64,000 nt of DNA from Hirundichthys speculiger (lineage: Eukaryota; Chordata; Actinopteri; Beloniformes; Exocoetidae). A program made the position numbers and the translations under genes. Positions within the stretch are counted from its first letter, which is position 1; the number at the start of each line of letters is the position of its first letter. The stretch spans positions 186,001 through 250,000 of the forward strand of contig JAGFBZ010000908.1 in assembly GCA_018398805.1 (NCBI GenBank), given 5' to 3'. The notes beneath the pieces were generated by a model. That model saw nothing but the letters and a program-made list of their open reading frames with translations. It was not told the DNA's origin and ran no database searches. Shown piece by piece: positions 13,601-25,324 of the stretch.

Positions 13601-15017
13601 TCTCTCCCACCACCGTCACCCTTGACTCTGATCTTGCAATATTCATTTCTGCCATTTATGTCTGTCAGCGCTCATTTTGCCCCAGGGAGACAATGAATTA
13701 AGAGCAGTGACAGACAAGTTCTTGTTCTGCTCTTGGTGCTGAGTGAAACAGCGAGATGTAGGGCTCCAGTAGTGTTTGATGTAGCCTGCATCACTGTAGT
13801 ATGGTTTAAGTCCAAAACAAGGGGGGTAAAAAAGGCAGAAAGATACTTCCTCTGAGCTCATCTGCTCACTGCTCTGCCAAGCAGTCACTTCTAAGGGTGT
13901 GTTACACTGATATATGAGTGAGTGAATGACTTGGTATGTGTATATGGGCCTGTGTACATCTCTGTGTGTAAAAGGATTTCTTTATGTGTTTCCTCATCAC
14001 CAAGGGAGTTGGGGGAAAATGACACATCCCCCCCAACATCCTGTCAGACCCTGCGGCCATTCTTCTGAATCACTGCTGCCCCAAACCCACTCCAGTCCCT
14101 TAGTAAATACTGTTCACTTTGACATGTTTACTGGGACCAGAGTGGATGTGTGCTTGCTTGTAGATGCATGAGTTTTCCACGGTCACAAATGGGCACCAAG
14201 CATCAGCTAATAGCTTTGCATCACTGAGTGGACAGAGATTCGCTGGCCATTAATCATAGGTCATTGTTTTGTGGTGGGTGGGTGCTTTGGCAGCTGAGAC
14301 AGAAAGGCAGTGAAACAGGTCTGAGTCGTGTAACATGTCCTTCTAATGTTGGGGGCGGAAAATGGGAACAAAGTTGAAGTCTTGGTGTGTGTCCTGAATG
14401 GTAAGCTGACTAGCTTGCTCTAGCAAAGATTCCAGGAGGTTGGATAAATGCGCGCGCAAACACACACACACACGAACAAAAAAAGAAAAATAAAAACCCA
14501 CCAGTCAGTGGGCAAGATTGCATAATATCCCTGGCACAAAGCTCTGTGTCTGAAGTAAGTGAAGTAGTAAGTTTACAGAGAAAAATGTGTTGCTGAAATT
14601 AAAAGCACCAGTTCTTGTCACAATGAAGCGGAGTAAGTGCATTGTATACTTTAATGCATCTGAAAAGGCTCTTTAAAAAAGTGAAGCAGCGCTTCAATTA
14701 AAAACACGCTACCCCAAACCAAACTCAAACACTGCTTTGGACATTTCTATTGAAGATCTCTTGATTTGTCCAGAAAACAAGAGTAGAGAAAAGCAGAGAA
14801 CGGAGAGGGCTCCATTCCCATATGTAATCGCTATTACAAACGTCGCCTCGCCCCGTTTCATACACCTCCTGTGGCCCACCTTTCTACGGCACATTACAGA
14901 AGAATGTCTGCCCACTCTTCCCTTCTCTGTTCCTTTCTAAGCCCTTCTCACTCTCTCTCTCAGAGCAAATGACATAAAGGCATGTATAACGCTACAAGAG
15001 ATGGAGTGGAACACGAA
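7624..15017. other. Intronic sequence with a few simple repeats
   Basis: No gene or complete mobile element was recognised. There is a (TG)n tract at 10883-10905, a pyrimidine-rich stretch at about 13490-13640, and a short CA run near 14460. The rest is AT-rich unique-looking sequence with frequent stops on both strands. Confidence 0.6.
10883..10905. repeat. (TG)n microsatellite
   Basis: Uninterrupted GT dinucleotides, about 11 units, followed by a short GA run. Confidence 0.93.
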
Positions 15018-15209
15018 GGTAAATGGTCTGCACTTACATAACCATGTCTAGGTGCTTTACCATGTGTTTCTCATTCGCACACAAACACACTCGTTGTCAG
15101 GATTCAATGTCACTCAGATGCATCGTGGGGCTAGAAATCGAACACCTGACCTTCTGGTTGGGGGATGACCTGCGCCGCGTACGTGCTGATCCATGACCGC
15201 CATCCCCCG
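15018..15209 (-). mobile_element. tRNA-derived SINE with conserved core
   Basis: On the minus strand this reads GGCGGTCATGGATCAGCACG (tRNA-like head with box A TGGATCAGCACGT, plus 15181-15193). It continues through CCAACCAGAAGGTCAGGTGT and box B GTTCGATTTC (plus 15134-15143). It then follows a diverged body containing TGAATGAGAAACACATGG-like and GTAAAGCACCTAGAC segments and ends at CCATTTACC. This matches a common fish SINE whose body ends in the motif TAAAGCAC...CCATTTACC. It is diverged and somewhat shortened, so it is old. It is not a functional tRNA gene because no cloverleaf remains. Confidence 0.78.
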
Positions 15210-15806
15210 AACGGAGAAAGCACTGAAAAGAGGAGAGGCATACGAGTATCTCTCCCCCTTATTTCATCTCACTGATCACTGAACGTCTCTTCCTCTCTCA
15301 CATCCTAATCAACTCTGGCATTCCCTTGTGCTGTATATCTATACTCTAAATACGTGAGGGAAAACGCACGCACACACACTGACCTTCAAGTAGGTTGCCA
15401 TGGAGCTGTGACAAGATGTTATAATGCCACCACTTTCATAAAACCCTTGGCCCTTTCACAGTTCACAAACCACTAACAGCGTGCGCTTTGTCTGTGCATG
15501 CCTGCGAGCACAGAAAGTGTGCGAGCCTTTCCGTGATAGCGGCGCTTTCAGGTGAATTAGGTGTGTAATACTTAACAAGGGAGCCAAGGGAAGCCAATTG
15601 GTCACTCTAATGTATTTATCTGGACAATATGAGCACTTTCCTGACAGACTGTAGCTATAGCTGGGCTTTCTATACATCACTGTTGTCATATGAAAACCTT
15701 CCTTCTTTTCTTTAGGGATTTATAATACTAAATGCAAGTTTAGGAATAATTAATCAAAGCACCTTTCAATTACATCATTCTGTATATGTCACATAGAGAT
15801 TATTGT

Positions 15807-15841
15807 TTATATACATATATATATATATTTTTTTTTTTTTT
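15807..15841. repeat. TA-rich tract followed by poly-T
   Basis: TATATACATATATATATATA is followed by a T run of about 14. It is simple AT-rich sequence. Confidence 0.88.
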
Positions 15842-15964
15842 GACTTACTAGACTTTGAACCTATTTACAGAAGGTCACATTTTATCATGAATAATTAACT
15901 CAGTTTATGTCCATGTAGGGAATCATTTGTTCCATGCTGAAGTCCCATGCAAGGCTACTTTTTG

Positions 15965-16110
15965 TTTTAGCCTTGTTCACCGTGGTTATAGTTCACCATT
16001 AACTAACGTTTTGAGCTCTCAGGGTGTTCAGTTTAGCTTTAGCCAAAACAATATACTGGTTATGATTAGGAAAAGGTCATGGTTGGGCTAAGAAGACAGA
16101 TCTACACAGC
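15965..16110. repeat. Possible relic of a fish interspersed repeat
   Basis: The segment ACTGGTTATGATTAGGAAAAGGTCATGGTTGGG resembles, in overlapping parts, the TTAGG-rich motif TGGTTATGGTTAGGAAAAGG common in an interspersed repeat of fish genomes. No termini or target duplications were found, so boundaries are approximate and the identification is tentative. Confidence 0.35.
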
Positions 16111-17668
16111 TAAGAAGCTGTTTTCGCAATCATTTATGTTGGGAAAATAAATATCCGAACGTGTGATACAGCGTGAGGTGGAGGGTGCTGGTGAAGGACG
16201 GTCTTTCGGTTCAGTAATATTTAGTAAAGTTTCTGGGGTCACTACTTAATTTCAGTTTATATTACTCCTGAATACTTTCATTTTATGTGAGTCTGAGGAG
16301 ACGTGTTATTTGATACTTTGTTTGGAAATGTTTTGTTAGGAACCAGACATGTTTTCCAACAAGTTAGAACAACTTAGAAATGCTTGACAGGAATTTTATT
16401 GCAAACGTTTGTTCTAAGATGACTTTCTGTGTGTTTCAGCTGTAATCTATAGCTTTCTCCTCTCCGACTCTTGAGCTCATACATATGGCAGAGTATTTCA
16501 TTTAATGGGTTTTGCTTGTTCCCCTAATGAGCGGATATATCAGCCATTCATTTTTACACTAATTACTGTCTTTAGGCAATATAAGGGGGCTGTGAAGTGA
16601 AATGTAGTACAACATTAGAATTTCACATTCAGGAAACCAATTCATGATCTGAACAAAAACCCAGCTGTTGGTTAATAGGCAGAGGAAGACTTAAACTCTG
16701 TCAGGGTTTCTTGTTTCTTTCTCTCTTTTTTAGGACCCAAGGGAAGCACGTAATAAAAGCATATCATTTCACTGTGCTAAAGGATCCTTGTGCCAAAGAC
16801 AAGTTTCGTTACATCGTATTTTGACTTTCCCCTCCGTATACGCATCTTGGCAACAAAATCGTCTAGACAGTGAAGCTTGGAGGGAGGCTACCTTCTGCCA
16901 GCTATCATCCTTATTTTAACAAAGGGTTTTACAAAGGGTTAATAAATCACATTACAAGGACTGCATTGTCCAGCCTTCTCTCTGGACAGATAACCTTCAA
17001 GTTCAATCACAACTTTATGGGAGACAAATGTATTTGATGTGGCTGGTCCTTCAACCAGCCTCGGCACAAGGCGACAGCAGCAATGCTTCTTAACAGGTGA
17101 TGGCCTCTCCAAGTTAGAGGGATCATTTTATATAATTTGCCTGGCTGTAAATCTGATGTATTTTCATTCGTTTACAGATCATTTTGAGTTTTTTCAGTGA
17201 ACATATGCAGGGATAAAGTAAAAGCGGCCCATCATGTTTTCCCAGAGACCCAGGTGATGTCTTAACATCGCTTGTTTTATTGAAAGAACAGTCCAAAACA
17301 TAAAGCCTTCATTTTTTACACCATCAAAAAATAACAGAAATGCAGCCAAGCAAGATGTTTTTCCAGTCATTTCTTAACGGAAACTATTTATATTTCATTT
17401 CTACAAGTATATTTCCATGTCTGTCATTCCAGGTGTGTCGGAACAGAAACAAATGGAGGCAGGGAGCTGTGGTGAGCTAGTCAGAAGTGCAGAGCAGTAG
17501 CTCTGACTCCAGGGAGATGGAGAATCTTTTTGCCAGCAGGGAGCTGACACATGGGCCTCTTTGCTAATTCCTCATGCCTGCTTAAAAACTCTGTGGTCCT
17601 TTTGCTCTTACAGTCCGTACACATGTGTGCGCATACATATCTGGAGTTTAAGTCTGTATTAATGCAGT

Positions 17669-17686
17669 TGTGTGTGTGTGTGTGTG
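17669..17686. repeat. (TG)n microsatellite
   Basis: Nine uninterrupted TG units. Confidence 0.9.
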
Positions 17687-18085
17687 CTGGTATGAACAAA
17701 GCATCTTCCAGGACCTTGTGGGTCAGCCTCCCATGGAGAAGCTGTCAAGGTCCCAGGCAGGGGGTTAAGTGGTGTGTCGGGCACTTTGGCTGTGTGTCTT
17801 ATCGTGGGCAATGCAAGCGTTATATCGGGCAGCAAAGGTCACAACGTAATATAGACATGAGCTTGCACGCTATCCACCACACATGGTCAAATGTGAGCGC
17901 ATACATACTCTTGGCAGAGATGTGCACGCATAAATCCCCAAAGTTGAACTCTATAGTTCAGGGCTCTTTTGCAGACATCCTTGCTCTGCTCTCATAAGAA
18001 GAGCCTTGCATTACTGAGGCCTCGGTTTGAATAGATTTTGGTACAGTTTTTAGTGCACAGACCTTATTCTGTTACCACACAGATG

Positions 18086-18093
<8 letters not shown>

Positions 18094-18121
<28 letters not shown>
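18094..18121. repeat. Poly-T tract, 28 bases
   Basis: An uninterrupted run of 28 T on the plus strand. No recognisable retroelement body precedes it on the minus strand, so it is listed as a simple homopolymer. Confidence 0.93.
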
Positions 18122-18124
<3 letters not shown>

Positions 18125-21100
18125 AACCTTGTCCCTATCTGGTTAATTTGCTGAGATGATCAACTTTATTACAGTTCCACTGTATATTTTTGATATAAAA
18201 TAGTATGCAGATTCAAGTTTCACCATTTGCAATGCTTTAATTAATCAGTAAGAGTGACTTCCTGAACAAATCGCAGTTGTTATGAACTAAAACTGAACTG
18301 GTTGTGAAGGCGCCCGTCTATGAATGGCAGAACCTTTCCTCCGAGGAGACCAAGTGTGCGTCTCTTCTCTTTGCAGCAAGCAGGATCAAACCATGCAAAG
18401 TGGGAGCAGTCGGTCCTGCCTTTGCCTTTGATCCCAACTCAGCCTTATTTAAAAATACCCAGTTTGACAGAGCAGGAACCCTGTCGGTTTAAAAGAGCTT
18501 TGTCTCGTCAAACAAGCTGAAAGATGTTCAGCCTGCCTTTGTTCTGGGCCGCAGGCAATTAGTGCTACAAACACGCTGTGCAATTGGGAGGGTGACCTTA
18601 CTGTATGTACATATGTGAATGTGTGTATTTTTGTTCAGAACAACAGTGATATGTGATGGTGATTTTATGGTATTTGCTCCTGATTCTTTTTTTTTCTGAG
18701 CTGCACAAGGGGAAAAAAAAGATGGTAATAATAATAACAAACTGTTATATTCAAAGCAGTTATAAGCTAGTGTGTATTACTTTCATTTGCCTTCTCAAAT
18801 CATTCCTCTGATAATAGACTGATTGATTTCTTGCCAAACCAAAACGAGTTATTCATTCCAACTAATTGGCCTAGTTTAGTATCCCCTTCGGAGCTTTTGG
18901 CTCTAAAACAAGGTCTGTAGGTCACATCTTGGTGGGCACAGGCCACATTCTTTTCACACTTCCAACTGTGAGTTCGTGAACTTTTAAACCTGCACCGCGG
19001 TTCAGGAAATTGAAACAATATGCTTTTGGAAACAGAATGAAATTTAAACACATAGATGGGATTTGTTATTCCTGGGAATTATTTGGGCCCTTTGAGCTGT
19101 TTATTTATGCACCCCAGTCAGTGTTGGCAAACAGTGAAATACTCGCCAACAGACATCCATGCACAAAGGGAGTTTTATGGAAGCATGTGCTGACACGCTG
19201 TAGACAGGTTTTGGGAGGTTTACCGACATGTGCGGTCTAAAGTTAGCGCAGTTGGAGAATGCCTTCCATCCTCGCGTCCATCCATTACTGCGCACACACT
19301 CCTCTCCAGCTGTCTCCTTCATCTCATCCTCTGACCTGAGCAGGCTGTCAGGGCTTCCTGCTTCAGCACAGCGAACTGCACATTCACCACATGCTCGGAA
19401 CTGGGTACGGCAAGAGCCTGCAAATTAAAATTACCATCAATCCATATAAAATAGAGTCCAATTATTACTTAATGATAATGAGGGCCACATGTTGTACTGC
19501 ACATGGTACATCTGGGGAATTATTTCAATAGTCTTTGATAGTTCGTAGCTGAATTGATTTCATGATTTCCAGTTGAGCATTAATGTGGATATTTCTCATC
19601 CGTCTCAAAGCACTAAAATACAGGACAATTTACATTTATAACAAAACAATCACTCTGTCCTGTGCTGCCCCCTTCTTTCCTGTCTCCCATTTAGTGTCTG
19701 TCTCATTGCATCTGCTGCTTTCTCTCCACACCAACAGTAGTGTGTCGAAAGCCTAAACCTCCTGGTATTGATGTCCCCATCATGGCGCAGCAGGGGCCCC
19801 TTCATCACAGACGCACAGATGCCTGGGTGAGATGTCCCAGTTGAGACATTAGTCAAGTGTGTGCAAAGAGATGGTTCGTATCAAGGCGGCAGTGTTGGCT
19901 CTGCTGGGGTGGGTGAGTGCTCCCACAGGTGTTGGGGATCAACTCAAGCACAAATCAAATCACACTCTTATCCCTTCTCACACCCTCATCTGCATCCTTT
20001 AGGCTTTCTTGCACAGCTGTTAACAGATGTAGTGTATCCCCTCCTTGTCTTTGCACTTGAAACTGAGCCTTTTTTCGTCCAGGGAGATAAGAAAATCATT
20101 TCCCATAAATGTTGCTGACCCATTGTTTCTACTTCAGCAAGAAAAAAAACCAAAAGAACAAAACAACAACCATCAGTTATTTAGAGAGGGAGCACAAGAC
20201 TGACCCTGATAAAAAAACATGACAAAAAAGATGTGATCTAAGACAAACGTTATTTCTACCACCAGAAAGAAGACCTCAATATATGTGAGCAGAAAAAAAA
20301 GAAGATTTTAAAGAGAGGAAGAATTTTGTCAGGTAGTGGAAGCAAGAAGAAAGGGAAGGAATATTATCCAATCGACCATCTCTGAGCTTTACCATGACAG
20401 CGTGCAGGTATGAGCTATACACACGCTTGGCTTTAATTTCAGACTCTGGCTTCTTAAGTGCTGTTTGACTGCAATAAACTCATGAGAGTGAGGATGAGAA
20501 AGAGAGAAGAGCCATCTGTTGAGCTGCAGAGAGCACTTGCACATCTCATTTAAGCAAATATGACAGATGACAATGGATCGAATACCAGAAACAATCGATG
20601 TTTCACAAAATGCTGCCAAAGTCAAGACTGCACCTTACCTCACCAGCTGGTGTCACCAATAGCTTTTGGGACACTCATTGACACAGACACACCTCTGAGA
20701 CTTTCGTAATTCATCAGCCGTTACTCAATATTTTCTTGATGACTGTTGAAATATTTTAAGTGGAAGCTTCATGAATAAACAGCAAAGGATATTATTGACT
20801 GGAAAAGCTTATTTATTGGGAGTCTTAAGCAGGTGGGAGGGGATATGTATAATATTTCCACATGCTTTTCAGTTTTACTTTGTCAACCTTGAATTAAACT
20901 GGCGTATCTGGAAGCGCTCACCAACACATTTAAATGTATGCAATCACATAAATAACCAAAGATTTCAACAAAGACATTATTTTAGACCTGTCCAGACAAA
21001 CCAAAGGCTGAGGGAATAAACAGGAATTGTTTTGTCCCTCAGCTGAACCTTCATCCAGCTGTGCTGCTCAGATTTTCATCATCAACATCTATACTGAAAT

Positions 21101-21585
21101 AGTCTCAACTGAAAAACAAGCCTGCAGTGAGCATCATGAGGAAAAACACCCTGAAATGCACACACTTAAGGGACACTGTAATATAGCAGACGTGCTCCGC
21201 CGAAGCCGTACGTGCTCTTGCATAAAACATCAAGCACTGAGCATTTTAAGTGCCTCTATTGTAATCAGACTGAAGCAATAACAACTCCCATAAAGGCCTG
21301 GCGAGAGTTGCAGAAGGTCCATTTAAGTGTCCAGAACAAAAAGCATCACTTGATCAATAGACAACCTCGTTAGGGGGATATGCTGTGCCGGGCAGATTCT
21401 GAGGCCCGCGGGGATGATGGGAGGCGGTGGTGACAGGTGGAAGGGTTGCATGAAAGACCATCTTTGTGGTGTTCCTTTGTGGACGTGGGTTTTTAGGAAA
21501 AAGGCAAACTTAAATTAATGTACAGACATGTCCCCACATGATAGAACGACTGTCCAGCAATCACTAACCAAATGTTTTTTGCTTT

Positions 21586-21603
21586 AAAAAAAAAAAAAAA
21601 AAA
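21586..21603. repeat. Poly-A tract, 18 bases
   Basis: An uninterrupted A run with no recognised retrocopy upstream. Confidence 0.92.
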
Positions 21604-22492
21604 GCAACATAATTGGGCCCGTGTGTGCTTTTGTGCACACATTCGTGTGTGATAGTAAACCACTAAAAGCTCTTTAGGGGTACCTTTGGGAGCCATCCTT
21701 CATGACTTATCAACTGCGCGGACAGACGTAAGTGTGCACATACATGCACGTGCACAGGCAGACGCAATCACTTACATGCACTTATGCACACAAAGTGGAT
21801 CCTTAATGAAGCCTTGTCAGCTTGAAGGGAACAAAGGTTGGAGAGGGAAGAGGAGCAGATGAATGAGGAGTGTAAAAGTGGAAAGACTAAGAGTGGAGGT
21901 GAGGGAAACAAAGGGGGGTGTAAAGGGGGTCTTTCCTGGGCTGTTTGGCCTTGAGATCGATCGCTTATCACTGTCACCTAATCTGTCCATCACTCCAACC
22001 CATCCCCCACTCTCTGTTTCCTCCTCCCCCTCCGTCTCCATCTTTCTCGAGTGCAGAAAGGTGTGGAGAAAATGAAGGGCAGACAGAGATATAGGGAGAC
22101 AGAATGATGGAGTGCACAGCTCTCATGAATAGAATTAGAAAGGAGAAAGAGGGAGAGCAGGTCCATGTGGAGATGAAGTAAGAAACAAAGGCAAATAAAG
22201 ACCAACAAAAAGAGCGGTAGAATGACAGTAAGTACCTGGTGACAAAGAAACAGGGTGAAAGAGGGCGATGCTGCACACCTTACCGCTACGAATGCTCGGT
22301 AAATCTTTTCAGAAGTGCAGCGTCGCATTTCAGCTACAGCGAAACAAAAGGACAAAAGCACCACTTCACAAAGCCGTTCCTGTCTGACCTCATGAGCAGG
22401 ATTAGAATTAGTAGTAATCAGTAGAAAATCTATTAAATGTATTAAATTTATTTATGTTTATTGTATTTTCAAGCCAAAAAATAAGTGTGTGT

Positions 22493-22504
22493 GGGGGGGG
22501 GGGG
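22493..22504. repeat. G12 tract after a short TG run
   Basis: GTGTGTG followed by 12 G. This is one of several long G-runs found on the plus strand of this window. Confidence 0.92.
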
Positions 22505-22867
22505 TTCCACAGATGCATGCAGTCGTCTAGATAGCAGTTTTGTTTTTAGCTTGGAATTCATACATAATCTTATGAACATGAATATACAGAATCTGCAGGG
22601 AAAGGAGTTTTTTTTTTTTTTTTACAACAGGAGGATTTCTGCTTTCTGTTTCTTGTCTGCTCATAGTCTTCGTCATTTTCAGCAGCTTTGGTGCACATGT
22701 ACACGTCGTGGGAAAAGCAAATAACATGTAACACATGGCCTGAAATGGAAAACAAAACCCTAAGGTACCTTCGGATGAAAATGTATCTTTTGCATGATTC
22801 ACTTTTTTATAAGTGTGCATTCAAACAGTGACCGCCGCACCTGGCTGCACCTGAAGTCAATAAATAT

Positions 22868-23012
22868 TGGCCGTCGCCCCCAGAGGTTTAAGCTCTATTT
22901 AGACCAAAAGTACCTGTTGCTTCAGCCTCGGGGACTTTTTCAAGGAACTGAATAATTGCTTCAGACCACTGTTTGTTTGCATTTCCACTGTGATCTAAAG
23001 TACAAGGACGAT
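22868..23012. mobile_element. Fragment resembling a fish MITE family
   Basis: The phrases TAGACCAAAAGTACCTGTTG, CGGGGACTTTTTCAAGGAAC and GCATTTCCACTGTGATC resemble a miniature DNA-transposon family of fish in which 'gtttccactg' and 'ggaactttttcc' recur near the ends. Neither terminal inverted repeats nor a target-site duplication could be delimited. The classification is tentative. Confidence 0.4.
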
Positions 23013-23327
23013 TAGGCTAAGTAGTCCATCTGAGCTGCAGCACACACTTGTACCTACGGAGATGTGCAGAGGTGTGAGTGTTGTTATTTGTTCCCTGAAA
23101 TGCAGTGAAACAAGCAGAGAGTAACAGTTTATTTCTCAAATTTGCTGCTTTGTTGTCACAGTGGGGGTGAGATATCACTCTTGTTTCCTGCAGGTGAAGT
23201 CCATGATCCCTGGGAAGAGCTTGAGCAATCAAGATGCCGTGAACCTCATTTGACAACAGGTGATGAGTCACCTGACTGACAGTACATTTGAGTTTGCTTT
23301 TTTCCAGCACATGAAATGTTTGTGTGC

Positions 23328-23335
23328 TTCAGGAC
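23328..23335 (+). repeat. Left target-site duplication of the hAT-type element
   Basis: TTCAGGAC lies immediately before the element's first base. An identical copy is at 24446-24453. Eight-base duplications are characteristic of hAT transposases. Confidence 0.9.
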
Positions 23336-24445
23336 TAGGGTTGGGAATCGAGAACCGGTTCCTGTAGAGAACCGGTTCCGTGTGTTTCAATACCATGGAA
23401 TTGTTTGGCAGTTTATCTAGCAATTCTCTTATCGATTCCAACCAGCACGAATCTCACGTCATTTGCCCAAGTTACGCACAGTCAATTCCAGAAAGCACTT
23501 ACGTCATTAAGTTACGTCGGGCATTGCAGTTGAAAACAACAATGGCGCAGGTTCACACGCTCCAAAGTTTGGCTTCACTTCACCAAAGAAAGATGGCAAC
23601 AAGGCAACCTGCAGTCATTATAAAGTGGAGATAACAGCGTCGGGAGGAAACGCGACTAACATGCAGAAACATTTGCGCACACAACATGCGATAACGAGTG
23701 TCGTGTTTTTGACGCGCTTCGGACTGATGGATCTCAACCCAGTGGCAGTAGCCAAGCTGTGATCACCTCTGCGGTTACTACGGAAGGCAACTCTGGTAAG
23801 TAGCTATCCCGCTGCCTATGTGCTTCTTTATACAACACGCTATAACATTAAGGTCGTGCTATTAAACAAATGCCTTCTGCGTTACATTTAGAAGATGTCC
23901 TTGACGAGAGAGAGAGTCTGGCTGGCTCAGAGGCTGACAGCACTCGCTCCTGCTCACTACCTACCTCCAGAAAGATCACGTATCCTTCCTGAAAAACCAG
24001 ACATGCTTATTTTTCTGCAAAAGAATTCATTCTTCATAGTATTTGCAGATTTGCACTATGCACTGTTCCGTTGTATTTGATAGTATTTATCTTTCTTTAT
24101 TATTATTTTTGAGTGCTTAGTGAGCTCATATATCCTATGAAAGGGAGATTTTTTTCATTTCTATTAGGAAAAAATCTGTTAGTAAAATGTTACACATTCT
24201 TGTGTATTTGCACAGTTACATATTACAACAGTTATCACATTATCCAGGCTTTGGGCCTCTTTTGACCTCGCTGTTGAGTTTGTAAGATCGTGACTTCTAA
24301 GTAAAAAAAAATGATGCTAATAAAACTGTTTGTTTTCCTTTTTCCCCAAATTAGAATCGATAAGAGAATCGATAAAGAATCGAATCATTAAACAGTATCG
24401 ATAATGGAATCGGAATCGGAAAAATCTTATCAATTCCCATCTCTA
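23336..24445 (+). mobile_element. hAT-type non-autonomous DNA transposon, 1,110 bp
   Basis: The left end is TAGGGTTGGGAATCGAGA. The reverse complement of the right end is TAGAGATGGGAATTGATA, which agrees at 14 of 18 positions. Both ends are flanked by the identical 8-mer TTCAGGAC, the size used by hAT elements. Subterminal sequence is rich in AATCGATA- and GAATCG-like motifs on the right and carries a repeated GAGAACCGGTTCC on the left. Inside, near 23541-23759, is a decayed BED zinc-finger segment, followed by a GTAAGT donor-like site at 23796. The catalytic RNase H-like domain and dimerisation region of a full hAT transposase (normally 600 or more residues) are absent, so the copy cannot move itself. 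Confidence 0.88.
23541..23759 (+). pseudogene. BED zinc-finger fragment of a hAT transposase
   Basis: In this frame the translation contains KFGFTS, then DGNKATCSHYKVEI and NATNMQKHLRTQH, the pattern of a BED-type zinc finger found at the N-terminus of hAT transposases and ZBED proteins. The first zinc Cys is at codon 23610 and the His pair at 23670 and 23685. The second Cys expected in the CxxC pair appears to be Tyr (TAT at 23619), so the finger is probably broken. Sequence after about 23697 reads better in another frame, giving a Ser/Gly-rich segment ending near the donor-like site at 23796, which points to a frameshift. The ATG at 23542 is in a different frame from the finger. Confidence 0.7.
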
Positions 24446-24453
24446 TTCAGGAC
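24446..24453 (+). repeat. Right target-site duplication of the hAT-type element
   Basis: TTCAGGAC, identical to 23328-23335. The lack of mismatches suggests that the insertion is not very old. Confidence 0.9.
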
Positions 24454-25274
24454 AGTTTGCAAGTCCCAAATTTCTGCGTGAACATTTGCACAGAGGTGCA
24501 CGTTGACCTCAGCAAAACTTGGAAGAGTGACAGATTTTACATCAGGTGATCTTTTAGTGTCATGAAGTGGCAGCTGTGAAGTTAGAACCTCCTTAATTTA
24601 ACTTGGAATCCCCACCCACAAACAAATACAGGAAGACAGAGAATTTTCAGTTTCCTAAGGTAAAATCATGTTTGCAAAGGAATTCAAAAGTTTCGCAGCA
24701 GCTGAAAAACTGTCACTTATATTTGTCTCACCTGCCTATCATCACAGTTATTATTCACAGTTTACTCTGTCGCTATTTGAATCTTCCCACCTTCCTTCCC
24801 ATCTTCCCTGTTATTACACCACTCCCAGTTCCTGCCTCCTGGCTGTCTTGTGGAAGGACAGGAGGGCTGACAGATGAGAGGGAGGAAACCATAAGTTGGA
24901 GGCATCACAGGAAGAAAGAAGGCGCTGTTGTTTAGTACTGTACCTCAAACATCTTGCATCTTAAAGGTTCACCAGTTTGACAAAACTGATGCTGTGCTGT
25001 GCAGCTTCATGCAAGAGAAAGAAAGCGTGAGACAGGAAGACAGAGAGAAAAAGTACAGCGCCGAATTTCCCAAAAGGTCGCTTTTAAACAATAGTGAACA
25101 GATGATGGTGTGAGTGAAATAATAAAGGACATTAAGGATGGCGTTAAAATTTCCTCTTAAGCTGCAGTGGGGGCACCACTTAAGGCTGCAATTAACCTGA
25201 GCACTTAAACCCCATCAGGGGACCCCGACACAGAGATGGAGGCACGGAGAGTGAAGACTTAAAATTGAGATAAA

Positions 25275-25277
<3 letters not shown>

Positions 25278-25317
<40 letters not shown>
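25278..25317. repeat. Poly-A tract of 40 bases with adjacent hairpin
   Basis: Forty uninterrupted A are followed by G and then CTCCCC-GTTTGAAA-GGGGAG (25319-25338), a 6-bp-arm inverted repeat. A tract this long could mark a retroposon 3' end, but no element body was recognised upstream. Confidence 0.9.

Positions 25318-25324
<7 letters not shown>

Larger units (their letters stand above)
16111..22867. other. Intronic sequence with homopolymer and dinucleotide tracts
   Basis: No gene was recognised. Simple repeats are (TG)n at 17669-17686, T28 at 18094-18121, A18 at 21586-21603, G12 at 22493-22504 and T16 at 22608-22623. A purine-rich plus-strand stretch runs at about 22060-22270. Open frames up to 148 codons (17551-17997) overlap the TG repeat and show no protein-like pattern. 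Confidence 0.6.

Noticed and set aside
15134..15193. tRNA gene suggested by box A and box B motifs
   Set aside because: No cloverleaf can be drawn, and the body and tail match a tRNA-derived SINE. The same applies to box B at 3701-3711.
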